This document shows positions 20,730 to 31,375 of a stretch of 64,000 bases of DNA, one piece after another; position 1 is the stretch's first letter, and every line of letters begins with the position of its first letter. Source of the DNA: Haberlea rhodopensis. Its lineage: Eukaryota; Streptophyta; Magnoliopsida; Lamiales; Gesneriaceae. The notes beneath the pieces were generated by a model. The model was not told the origin of the DNA, searched no databases, and saw only the letters and a program-made list of their open reading frames with translations. The stretch is from NCBI GenBank assembly GCA_907163345.1, contig CAJQUN010000128.1, forward strand, positions 1,488,001 to 1,552,000, given 5' to 3'. The position numbers and the translations under genes were made by a program.

Positions 20730-22706
20730 TGTGATGCCCCGAAATTAATTAATTGCAATCAAGGCATTAATTATGTTTATATGATGAATCATGTGTTGAT
20801 GGATTTATGTGTTGGGTATTAAGATGTTAACATGATTTAATTGTGTTGATTTTTAAATATGAGGAGGATGTGATTTTAGATGAAGTTTGGAGCATTTTTG
20901 TAAAATGCTTTTAAAATACTATGTTGGAGCATTTTATACATCATGTTAAGTTTGGGGTACATTTTTTAATTAAATTAAGACAACCACTTTTAATCCTTTA
21001 CCCACCACTTTAACCCCTCTACACCTTTCACTTTATTAAAAATCCCCAAATCACTTCCCAACCCAAACCCTCCCATTTTCGAGTTCCACCAAAAGAGGAG
21101 AAGAAAAGTTCCACAAAAACTTTGTTTGTGTGATCTTTGCTAGGATTTGGAGCCTACAAGAGGTATGGAACCATTCCTATAAGTTTTATGATGTTTGGTG
21201 TTGAAATGGGTTAAGTTTTTGATGTTTTAGGTGGGTTTGTTTGGGTATGTGTTGTTTATGGTTGGGGTATGATTTTTGAAGTGTTTTAAGTGGGTTTTAG
21301 TGGGTTATGATGTTATTGTTATTGTTGGGAAGTTTGGTGTTGAAAGGTATGAAGATGAGCATGCAAAATGCACATGAAAATGGTGAAATCGCGGCCACTG
21401 TAAGTGGCGATCGATCGCTAAAAAAGCAGCGATCGATCGCCGAGAAGCAGTACGCGAAGAAGAGCTTAGGCGATCGATCGCCTCAAATGGCGCGATCGAT
21501 CGCCAACGTCCAGTAGCGAAATAAGCATCAAGGCGATCGATCGCCTCATTTTAAGCGATCGATCGCCGCTAAGTGAAAAATCAGGCGATCGATCGCCTCA
21601 TTTTGAGCGATCGATCGCCACTGTTCAAAAGATGAAAAATGTTGATTTTTGTTGTATTTTTGGTATTGGGCTATTGTTTAGCTTCTAATATCAATTTGTA
21701 TGGTTATGTAGAACCGTCCCAGGTACCCACGACTTCAAGGAGATAAAGTTCTACGACTTCTCCTTCTTTTGGAATTAAGGTACGTAAGAGACGTACGAGC
21801 ATCGGACGGTAAACCATACCCTTACCTATTATGATGATGTTTACGATGATGATGTTTATGATGATGTTTCCAATGATGATGTGTATGATGATGTTTATGA
21901 TGATGATGCTTATGATGGTGTTATGATGATGATGCTTATGATGATGTTACGATAATGATGCTTACGATGACGTTTACGATGATGATGCTTATGATGATGT
22001 TTATGACGATGATGCTTATGATGATGTATATGATGATGATGTTTATGATGACGTCTATGATGACGAAGTTTATGATAAGGTCATACGACGTGTATGATTG
22101 GGTAAGACGCCCATGTGGTAAGATGCCACCCAAAGTATGTGAGTGGGTAAGATGCCCCTGTGGTAAGATGCCACGTAATGTTTATGATATGGTAAGATGC
22201 CTATGATTGGGTGTGGTAAGATGCCACACGAAGGTTATAACGTGGTAAGATGCCATACAATGGGGTAAGATACCCTTATATATGAATAAGAGTCAGGGAT
22301 AACAAAGGAAGTTTAAGAACGACCAATAACTTTTACTTAACTAAGATGTTATGCATTAGTGTATGCCTTTTTATATAAAGTTAAGTAAATATGTATATGC
22401 TCACGATGTGTTATCCCTGTAGGTACACTTTTGGACCGAAGGGCCTAGGGTCGGGTTGAGGCGGTGAGCTAAAAGGGAACACGATGATTTTAGATTACAG
22501 GATTTTGATAGTCTCTACTCTAGGAGTAGAGTAAACCTATAACTTTAACATTCATTGTTGATAATGTAATTAAGTAGCTTTTGGAAATTTTATTTTGGCC
22601 TGTAATCTTATTAGCTCAAGCTACAACCGGAACCTTAAGAGGTTATAAATGCATGTTCTATCCAATATATGTGTACTGTACGTGGTTAAGGTAGGAAGAC
22701 CCTACA
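20730..22706 (+). mobile_element. Element C 3' LTR
   Basis: 1977 bp, same order as the 5' LTR: palindrome block about 21405-21620, GTACGT/ACGTAC hairpin 21780-21796, GATGAT tract about 21830-22075, stem-loop array 22100-22275. It is 11 bp shorter overall, mainly from loss of part of the stem-loop array. Confidence 0.95.
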
Positions 22707-22711
22707 CATAT
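22707..22711. repeat. Target-site duplication CATAT, right copy
   Basis: Second copy of the duplication flanking element C. B' pol resumes here in reverse. Confidence 0.95.
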
Positions 22712-25700
22712 GCTGCTCTGTCTCCCACGTTGCCTCTTCGACACCCCGTCTGTCCCACTGTACCTTAACCATAGGAATCACTTTATTACGCAACCTGCGT
22801 TCAGCTCGATCCAAGATCATAACCGGTCGTTCCTCATACGACACATCTGTATCCAACTGTACATCAGGTAGTTGTAATACATGACTCGGATCTGGTTCAT
22901 ACTTCCTCAACAGTGAAACATGAAAGACATCATGAATTCTACTCAAGGCCGGTGGTAGTGCCAATCGATATGCCAACGTACCAATACGTTGCAATACTTC
23001 ATACGGACCAACATACCGTGGAGACAATTTTCCACGCTTACCAAACCGTACTACACCTTTAAAAGGTGAGATTTTCAAGAACACACGGTCAACAACTTGA
23101 AATTCAAGTGGTCTACGTCGCTTATTGGCATAAGCAGCCTGTCTGTCTTGAGCATCTTTAAGTTTCAATCTAATTACTTTCACTTTCTCTTCCATTTCAT
23201 GAATCATATCCGGTCCACTTAAGGAAGACTGATCCACATCATCCCAATACAATGGCGATCTACATCGTCGCCCATACAAAGCCTCAAATGGTGCCATTTG
23301 TATACTAGACTGATAACTGTTGTTATATGAAAATTCCACTAATGGCAACGACTCTTGCCAAGAGGTATCAAACTCTAATACACATGCACGCAACATATCC
23401 TCAAGCGTCTGTATCGGACGCTCTGTTTGTCCATCTGTCTGAGGATGATATGCTGTACTCAACCGCACTTCAGTTCCCAACGCTGTCTGTAACCCTTCCC
23501 AGAAATGAGACGTAAATCTCGGATCCCTATCCGATACAATGGAAACTGGAATACCATGTAATCTCACTACATGTTGAATGTACAACTGTGCCATTCTCAG
23601 ATATGTAAATGTCATACAATATGGCACAAAATGAGATACTTTGGTGAGTCGGTCAACAATCACCCAAATAGCATCGCAACCAGAAGACGTCCGTGGCAAA
23701 TGAGTCACAAAATCCATTGTGATATGTTCCCATTTCCACTGAGGAATTTCCAAACTATGTAATTCACCTCCTGGTCTCTGTCTTTCCGCTTTCACTTGTT
23801 GACAGATCAAACATCGTTTCACAAAGCTCAATACATCCTGTTTCATACGTTTCCACCAAAATTGGGTACGTAAGTCATGATACATTTTCTTTCCTCCAGG
23901 ATGTATAATGTATCTACTACAATGAGCACGTTGTAGTAGTTCTTGGCGTAGTCCCAATGAAGCAGGTACTACCCAACAAGTTCTGTATTTCAAAGTTCCA
24001 TCACTTGTAAGTACAAATTGAGATGTTTGTCATTGACTTATCCTTTCCTTCCACTGTTGTACTTCATCATCAGTCATTTGTGCCGTTCTGATTTTCTCAA
24101 AAATGTCGGGTTCAACCAACAACGTTGATACCCGTACTGGCACTATTTCCACATCAACATCATAACCCAAAGTACAACAAGAAGTCATCAAGGCAGATAA
24201 ATGAATCAGCTCATCAGCCGAATGATGTACCTTTCGACTCAAAGCATCTGCTGTAAGATTAGCCTTTCCTGGATGATATTCAATTTCACAATCATAATTT
24301 TTCAACAGATCCATCCATCTTCTTTGTCTCATATTCAACTCCGCTTGAGTGAATAGAAATTTTAGACTCTTATGATCTGTGTATATGGTAAATGACGTAC
24401 CATATAAATAATGTCGCCATATCTTCAATGCAAAGACAATGGCAGCCAATTCCAGATCATGCACTGGATATCTCATTTCATGTGGCTTCAACTGTCGTGA
24501 TGCATAAGCCACTACATGTTTGTCCTGCATCAATACACAACCCAAACCAAGTAAAGATGCATCAGTATATACTGCAAACCTGTCCTGCTCCGATGGAATG
24601 ATCAAGACTGGCGCTGTAGTCAATCGATGTTTCAATTCCTGAAAACTACGCTCACAAGCCTCTGACCATTAAAATGATACTCCCTTCTGTGTCAAATGTG
24701 TCAATGGTTTGGCGATCGCTGAAAAGCCTTCAACAAACCGTCTATAATATCCAGCCAAACCCAAGAAACTACGAATCTCTGGCACAGAAGTAGGTGCTGA
24801 CCAATTCAACACTGCTTCCACTTTCTTTGGATCAACTGATATACCTTCTTCTGATATAACATGTGCCAAAAAGCCAACACTAGTCAACCAAAACTCACAC
24901 TTACTGAGTTTGGCATACAACTGATGTGTCCTCAACAATTGCAATACCATATGTAAATGGTGAACATGTTCTGCCTTACTCTGCGAATAGATCAGTATAT
25001 CATCGATAAAGACAATGACAAATCGATCAAGGTATTCCTGGAAAACCCGATTCATTAAACTCATAAAGACAGCTGGAGCATTTGTCACTCCAAATGGCAT
25101 CACCAGAAACTCATAATGTCCATAACGAGTTCTGATTGCTGTCTTCTGTATATCTCCTTCTCTCACACGTATTTGATGATATCCTGACCTCAAATCAATC
25201 TTAGAATAAATCCTTGATCCTTGCAACTGATCAAACAAATCATCAATACGAGGAAGATGATATTTATTCTTTATGGTTACCTTGTTCAATTGTCGATAGT
25301 CAATACACAATCTCATTGTCCCATCCTTCTTCTTAACAAATAAAACCGGAGCACCCCAAGGCGATACACTAGGACGTATGTACCCCTTGTCCAATAAGTC
25401 TTGCAATTGAGTTTTCAACTCTTTTAATTCAGTTGGTGCCATCCGATAAGGAGCCCGTGAAATTGCAGAAGTACCAGGTATCAAATCAATACCAAATTCC
25501 ACTTCTCGACTCGGTGGGAATCCAGGTATCTCATCTGGAAACACATCCGCATATTCTGCAATCACTTGTATCTCCTCCACTTTCCTTCCTAGTTTCTGTT
25601 CAGTGATATCAAGGGCATAAATCAAATAACCCGCATGTCCACGCTCTAACAAACGCGACATTCGGATTGCTGATATCAAAGGAATCCTTGCATTCGATCC

Positions 25701-27182
25701 CTGGCCGTAGAAGAACCATTGATTTCCAGTATCAGACTGAAATCTCACAATCTTCTGACTACAATCCACAACAGATTGATATTTACACAACACATCAATT
25801 CCAAGGATGCAATCAAAATCGGACATAGCTAACACAATCAAATCAGCCTATAGCCCATACTCAGTCTCAAACTGAATAGTACAATCAGACACACTCTGAC
25901 AAGTCATCACAGTAGTTCCCATGGGTGTCGAGACATAAAGAGGCATCAACAGTGGAGACGAGCATATATGATACTGATCAATAAAAGCTTGTGCAATAAA
26001 AGAATGTGATGCACCAGTATCAATCAACAGTAAAGCTGGATAAGTAAATAAAGTACACTTACCCGCTATCACAGCATCAGGAGCTGCCTCTGCTTCCTCC
26101 CTATTTAGTGCATACACCTGAGCCTGAGGTGGTCCTGTCCTCTGTCCTCCACCAGACTGTGGTACACCCTGTGGCCTCTGCTGCACTGTATTCTCTGACA
26201 TTGGTCCTCTCCTCTGTTGTCCACCCACTTGAGGACAATCACGGATCACATGTCATGGCTTTCCACAACGGAAACAAACCACCGTATCAAACTGTGGACA
26301 ATTTCTTTGATAATGTGGCCCTCCACATTTAAAACATTGTAGTCCTCGTCCACTACTACTACTACTCCCTTGAGACTGTCCCTTAGATTTTCGGTCATCC
26401 CCTTTCCGTGGTCCAAAACGTTTCCCACTAAACCTAGACGAAGTTGCACCACCTCGTGGTGATTTAAATGATTCTCCTCTAGGTCTCATACTTCCAGATG
26501 TAGGTGGTTGGGCTTGTCCAACATCTGTATATACCCCTACAGCAATCTCAGCCATCTCGGCTCTAGTCAACGCTTCTTCATATGATGTAGGGTTATTGGA
26601 CATTACCCTATCAAATAATTCAGGCCTCAACCCTTTCACAAACTTTCTGATCTTTGCTTTTGTGTTTACAGCGATATGTGGCACATACCGGAGCAAAGAA
26701 GAATAGTGTACAGCATAATCAGATACTGTCATTGATCCCTGTCTCAAATTTGTAAATTCCTCTTCTTTCCTCTGCCTTGCAGCAACAGAGAAATAATGCT
26801 CCAGAAACTTCGTTCTAAACACATTCCAGTTCACTGTTTGTCCTTGAGCCCTCAACTCAAGTACTGTGGATTTCCACAACATCATAGCTTTCTTCGATAA
26901 CTGGAATTCAGCTAAGCGTAACCAAGCAGTCTTGGCACACAGTGTTGATACAAATATCTGTTCCACACGTTCCAGCCACTCCTCTGACAGTTCCCCTGAT
27001 TCAGTCCCCTCAAACCTGGGTGGCTGATAACTCAGAAACTGCGTCAACGTCAATTCTCCAGGCAACAGTACCTGTTCCACTGGCCCTTGCTCAATCGGTG
27101 GTGGTGGCACAGGTGCCAACCTCACACTAGCATTGCCACTCATGGCATCCCCAACATCCTCATGATACCCTCTGTCTGTCAT
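22712..27182 (-). pseudogene. B' gag-pol, one frame broken by four stops and the C insertion
   Basis: The start is ATG at 27180-27182 (MTDRGYHEDVGD). Reading leftward: Gag with FLSYQPPRFEGTE and knuckles CFKCGGPHYQRNC and CFRCGKP near 26250-26340; protease DTGASHSF near 26000-26023; RT with FIDDI near 24998-25013; RNase H near 24560; integrase (HHCC near 23800-23940, then the D, D, E core); GPYEVLQRIG; chromodomain-like tail to 22712, where C interrupts after EQHM. All pieces lie in the same frame. The only breaks are stop codons at 26253-26255 (TGA), 25848-25850 (TAG), 24669-24671 (TAA) and 24030-24032 (TGA), each explicable by few base changes. I saw no frameshift, unlike B. It is non-functional as it stands. 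Confidence 0.93.
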
Positions 27183-27306
27183 AGATGTAGATCAAGGGTT
27201 AACAATACCATTTAATGATATTACATGTGAGAATAACATCATCTTCCAGATCCTAACATGCTATTACCATTCTCAAAGTGTTTAGGTAACTCCCTAATAC
27301 ACTTCC
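27183..27306 (-). other. B' 5' leader, gag-proximal part
   Basis: Non-coding leader between the B' gag start and the A1 insertion. It is AT-rich and no motif was recognised. The remaining 48 bp, with the primer-binding site, lie at 36647-36694 beyond A1. Confidence 0.8.
27302..27306. repeat. Target-site duplication CTTCC, left copy
   Basis: CTTCC at 27302-27306 and 36642-36646 flanks LARD A1 in the B' leader. Confidence 0.95.
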
Positions 27307-27632
27307 TGTGATGACCAGGGATTATAGGTGTTAATCCCGGAGTATTAATAATCCCTAAAGTGGTTTTACGTGGCAAGGTGGGTTTAATCGAGGTATTGGG
27401 CCTTCTGGGCTCGTTTATTTGGGTAGTTGGGATCGTTGGATCCAGAGGTTGAGATTGTATTCACATTACGGTGTAAAACCTAAGAGTTGGGTTTTTGATG
27501 TGTCTCGGAATCTCGGGTGCTATGTGAGCACCGGTAGGGGATTTTGGAGTTAGAGAGAGAGTTTTTGAAAACAGATGATTTTTAAGGAATCATGATGTAT
27601 TTGTGGGGCTATTAATTTTTCGGGGTATTTTT

Positions 27633-27644
27633 GCTATAAATACC
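27633..27644 (+). promoter_or_regulatory. TATA box of A1 5' LTR
   Basis: GCTATAAATACC about 326 bp into the LTR. It is conserved as GCTATAAATACC (34371-34382, and in reverse at 47995-48006 and 54617-54628) and as GCTATATATACC in E (41560-41571). Transcription would begin near the following CT-rich leader. Confidence 0.75.
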
Positions 27645-28558
27645 ATTTGAACCCAAAATTTTACATTTAATTTCTTTTTCAGCCCTCTCCTTCCTCTCTC
27701 TTTCCCGTCCGCGCCATTCCCGATCTTCCCCTGCCTCCGCGCGTAAAAACGCCTCGCCCGCCGCCGTCCGGCCGCCGTTCGGGGCGTGCGACCTATCACC
27801 GTCTTCGTCTCGACGAGGCGCTCCTTTCCCCTCTGTCAATTGAAGGTTTCGTCGCGTCCTGGAGTCGGATTTTACAGAAAGGCGTCGATCCCCAAAAGTT
27901 AGGGTTCTTCGATTTTGGTCCGATTTCTTCCGATTTTCGTTTGGGTAATCTTCCTAACCCCTTTTTCGTTATTTTCGTGCAATTCCCTGCCATTTTTGTG
28001 TTCGATTTGTTCGGATTATTGTTGTTGGTGGGATTGGTTCGAAATTTTGGTTGTATGCATGAAGTGGGTTCGAATTTTGGGGGTTTTGGAAGGGTTGTGG
28101 TGATTCTTGTTATGGATTGATTAATTCATGTTGTTGACGCATTATGATGCTTGATTGTGTTCGGAATTGAAGAATTGAGTTCGAATTTAGGGCTTTGGAT
28201 TTCGAATTTGGGGGTTTGGCATGTGGGATGATTATTCATGCTATGGGTTGATTAATTGACGTTTTAGATGAATTATGGTATTTTATTGGGTTCGAAATTG
28301 TGAGATTAAGGTTCGATTTTGTAGGGCATTCTTGAACAAATTTCGATTGTCTCATTTTATTCCTTCCCTGCATGTACCCTGCCCCGGGTCTTTTAAGAGG
28401 ATAATTATCGTGTGTCGACAATATTTTGAGGGATATGGGTGTGCTTGAGCATAGGTTACATGTTCGTAAATAATTGTGAATTATTTATCAGTGTTAGCAC
28501 ATCATTCCTCGGGGCATGGAACTCGAGCAAGGCTTGGCTCGGACTTCGGAGATTTAAG

Positions 28559-28573
28559 GTACGTGCGACGTAC
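28559..28573 (+). repeat. GTACGT-GCG-ACGTAC hairpin in A1
   Basis: 6-bp stem with a 3-nt loop. Repeated in the 3' LTR at 35296-35310. Confidence 0.85.
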
Positions 28574-28770
28574 GAGCATTACTATATATATGTGAAATGC
28601 ATAAGGTGTTTTTGATTGCATTGAATGTTTTGCGTATGGTTATACATACATGTTGATATAGCCAAGGAATGACCCAAATCTTGATATCGCCGCTTGTAGC
28701 GTGCGTGACACTAGAGTAGGATGACTCTTACATGATATATGGGGTACTGGGTTTATATGACTATATTATG

Positions 28771-28922
28771 AGACATTTGAGATGTCTAGGTTTGTAGAAT
28801 CATGCATTCTTCGTAAGACATTTGAGATGTCTAGGTTCGTAGAATCATGTATTCATTATGAGACATTTGAGATGTCTAGGTTCATAGACTCATGTTTTCA
28901 TTATAAGACATATGAGATGTCT
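28771..28922 (+). repeat. 45-bp tandem array of AGACAT hairpins in A1 LTR
   Basis: AGACAT-TTGAG-ATGTCT starts at 28771, 28816, 28861 and 28906, exactly 45 bp apart. Each is a 6-bp stem with a 5-nt loop; the fourth has loop ATGAG. The 3' LTR copy begins at 35508. A2 carries the array in reverse with a GGCAT/ATGCC stem variant. Confidence 0.92.
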
Positions 28923-29908
28923 AAGTATAATGGAAAGCAAGGTTATGAAATCAATATTTGATATTGATATATCTACATTTGCATATATATGAACTGGAAT
29001 CATTCATTCTTGATATTTGAGAATCAGGCATGCGATGTGTAAATCAATGTGTTGATTTACTGATTTATGAGATTTGATGAGTTTGATGTTGTGAGAACAG
29101 GGACAGTACACGGAATCCCGGATGAGGATGTTGCCATCCAGGGAGTATCATTTAAATTCATTAGTATTTACTTGCGTTGTAAATTATGAATTTCATTATT
29201 ATGATTATGGGATTTTGTGTATTGGTATGCTCACCCCGTTGGGGGCTGTCTCTGTTGGGACAGGTGGACAGGTACATCGATGGCTATGGAGCTGAGCTCG
29301 AGCTGTTGATTTGAGGTACTCCCAGGATCGTGGTACCAGGGCTTGATGGAGCACGGTATCGTATAGAGTACCTATATATACACCTGAGGATTTATACATA
29401 TTCATATTCATGATGCTCGCATGTGAGCACGATTATACTTGTATATGGATTGTATATAAAGGCATGAGCCTTTCTCTCTTTCATTTAAGGTTGCATGCAA
29501 TTAGGTTGAATTGCTAAGAATGATATGAGAGTCATTGGTGTATTATGTGGGTGTTGGAACCCACTTTTGTTGACATATGTGTGGTGTCTTCCCTGGCTGG
29601 GAATCTACTTGTATTACTGCTTTCTGTTGAGTATTATGTGTTCCCTGGCCGGGAATTTTGTTATGTGTTGTACTCTGTTTTGGGATAGCTCTATTTATGG
29701 GGAGACTCTGCCCAAATTTTTGTAAAAGTTTACAATGTGAAAAGTGGCACCAAGGGGTTGGTAAAGGGCAAACATATGAGTCTTTTATTGACAGGCAATG
29801 ATTAAGTATCATCAGAGCTTCCCGATTGACATTTTATAGAAAGCATGTACCACACATAGTGGTTAATACACTAATCAAGGTTTTAAGGGCTTGGGGTCCT
29901 TACATTAG

Positions 29909-29920
29909 TGGTATCAGAGC
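29909..29920 (+). promoter_or_regulatory. Primer-binding site of A1
   Basis: TGGTATCAGAGC, four bases after the LTR, identical in sequence and spacing to element C. Confidence 0.9.
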
Positions 29921-30321
29921 AGTGGTTGCTCATTGGGGCTGTTAAGGGCCTAGGAAGTTATTGATAGCACATATTTATGCATGATGGCATTAATGTTGTA
30001 TGACATAGCAAATTGTTTATGTGCTCTTATGATATGAAAAGTGGTATTGCTAACCATTGTGGTTGCAGGAATCGTGTGGAACACGATAGGATGACATTTA
30101 TGGGGATGTCTGGCACTCCGTGTGTTATGTGCCAAGGAAGCTGGTTTTAAGAAAATCAGATAAAGGGATATTTCCGAGGTAACATGTATTTTACGTTGTC
30201 TTGTTGACACATGATGAATGCAAAGTGGTGCATTGAGGTTATGATATATGTTATTGTGCATTGTTTTTGCATATGCATGTCTTGAGTCAAAGTTATCTTA
30301 GTAAGGATTTTAATGGCTTAT

Positions 30322-30475
30322 GCTAAAGTCCATATGAAGCGATGAAGAGTCCCGCTTATATGGAGTAGCAACGCTAAAGTCCATTGGAAGCGATGAAGAG
30401 TTCCGCTTACATGGAGTAGCAACGCTAAAGTCCAGTGGAAGCGAGGAAGAATTCCGCTTTCCTGGAGTAGCAAGA
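30322..30475 (+). repeat. 51-bp tandem hairpin array in A1 (three units)
   Basis: GCTAAAGTCC starts at 30322, 30373 and 30424. Each unit folds: TCCATAT pairs with ATATGGA and AAGCG with CGCTT around a loop such as ATGAAGAGTCC. Unit 3 changes both arms together (CCAG with CTGG; GGAAGCG with CGCTTTCC). Confidence 0.88.
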
Positions 30476-30732
30476 AGCATTAAAATGTACTAATGATAAG
30501 GGCTCAGGATGAAATAAGGATTTAAGGAAAAAGAATGTCATGACATTGCATATCCATACATTCATATAATGCGTTTTTATTATGTATTGAATGTTCATGC
30601 ATAGCGTATATGGCTATTGTTGTTAACCCTGATGGTTGCAGGTTACAGGAAATATGGAGTATAAAAAGGAATGATGATTATACATTCCAGGAGTCCTGCT
30701 TATGACAGTGAGAATTTTTATACTTACGCTTG

Positions 30733-30956
30733 ACCGCTAAAAATGTGGAGCGGGCAGGGATGCTCGCTTGCACATGGAGGCGGGGTATTCCATACGAAGC
30801 GAGGATGAGATACCGCTTGTATGAAGAAGCTTATGCTTGTACCGCTAAAAATGTGGAGCGGGCGGGGATGCTCGCTTGCACATGGAGGCGGGGTATGCCA
30901 TACGAAGCGAGGATGAGATACCGCTTGTATGAAGAAGCGAGGATGAGATGCCGCTT
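30733..30956 (+). repeat. 108-bp duplicated hairpin unit in A1
   Basis: ACCGCTAAAAATGTGG begins at 30733 and again at 30841. Each unit contains CCGCT/AGCGG and a longer hairpin in which CATAC and AAGCG pair with CGCTTGTATG around a one-base bulge. A partial third repeat follows. Confidence 0.85.
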
Positions 30957-31056
30957 GTTAGGATGATGATTCATTCCTTTGTGATGACACGGATGATAGC
31001 GGTGATGTGTCCCGCTGTGTCGATTTATATTCATTTCTCTATGAGGACACGGTTTA

Positions 31057-31375
31057 TAGCGATGGTTCATTCCGCTATATCTATTGGCGATGGTTCATTC
31101 CGCCAGGTGTATTTATAGCGACGGTTCATTCCGCTATATTGATTGGCGATGGTTCATTCCGCCAGGTGTATTTATAGCGATGGTTCTTTCCGCTATATCT
31201 ATTGGCGATGGTTCATTCCGCCAGGTGTATTTATAGCGACGGTTCATTCCGCTATATTGATTGGCGATGGTTCATTCCGCCAGGTGTATTTATAGCGATG
31301 GTTCATTCCGCTATATTGATTGGCGATGGTTCATTCCGCCAGGTGTATTGATAGCGATGCCTCTTTCCGCTACTT
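31057..31375 (+). repeat. 59-bp tandem array with alternating TAGCG and TGGCG hairpins
   Basis: TAGCG starts at 31057, 31116, 31175, 31234, 31293 and 31352, exactly 59 bp apart. Each full unit has two hairpins sharing the loop ATGGTTCATTC: stem TAGCG/CGCTA, then stem TGGCG/CGCCA. Loops change slightly (ACGGTTCATTC, ATGGTTCTTTC) while stems stay paired. Confidence 0.95.

Larger units (their letters stand above)
13965..22706 (+). mobile_element. Element C, complete Tekay-like chromovirus (8742 bp)
   Basis: It has two LTRs (13965-15952 and 20730-22706), a CATAT target duplication, a primer-binding site, one gag-pol region and a polypurine tract. The LTRs differ at roughly 20 scattered positions by eye plus small length changes in the repeat arrays, so the insertion is fairly young. 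Gag-pol has only three breaks. It splits the B' pol gene near its 3' end. Confidence 0.95.
27307..29904 (+). mobile_element. A1 5' LTR
   Basis: TGTGATGACCAGG to GGGGTCCTTACA. It holds a TATA box (27633-27644), a CT-rich then GC-rich leader (27680-27840), TTCGAA-rich sequence to about 28340, the GTACGT-GCG-ACGTAC hairpin (28559-28573), a 45-bp tandem array (28771-28922), a GGGGGCTGTCTCTGTTGGGAC block near 29238, and paired CCCTGGCTGGGAA/CCCTGGCCGGGAA repeats near 29590 and 29644. Small ORFs have no recognisable domain. It lacks the GATCGATC block of the other families. Confidence 0.93.

Noticed and set aside
27590..27839. Arginine/alanine-rich ORFs in the GC-rich part of A LTRs (also 34328, 47744, 54366 and 63595), as possible host first exons.
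   Set aside because: They fall in the LTR leader downstream of the TATA box, recur in every A copy on the opposite strand to transcription or in shifting frames, and show no domain.
29905..29925. GTATCAGAGCAG-type sequence near the LTRs as part of a tRNA gene.
   Set aside because: It is the primer-binding site complementary to the tRNA-iMet 3' end. No tRNA cloverleaf surrounds it.
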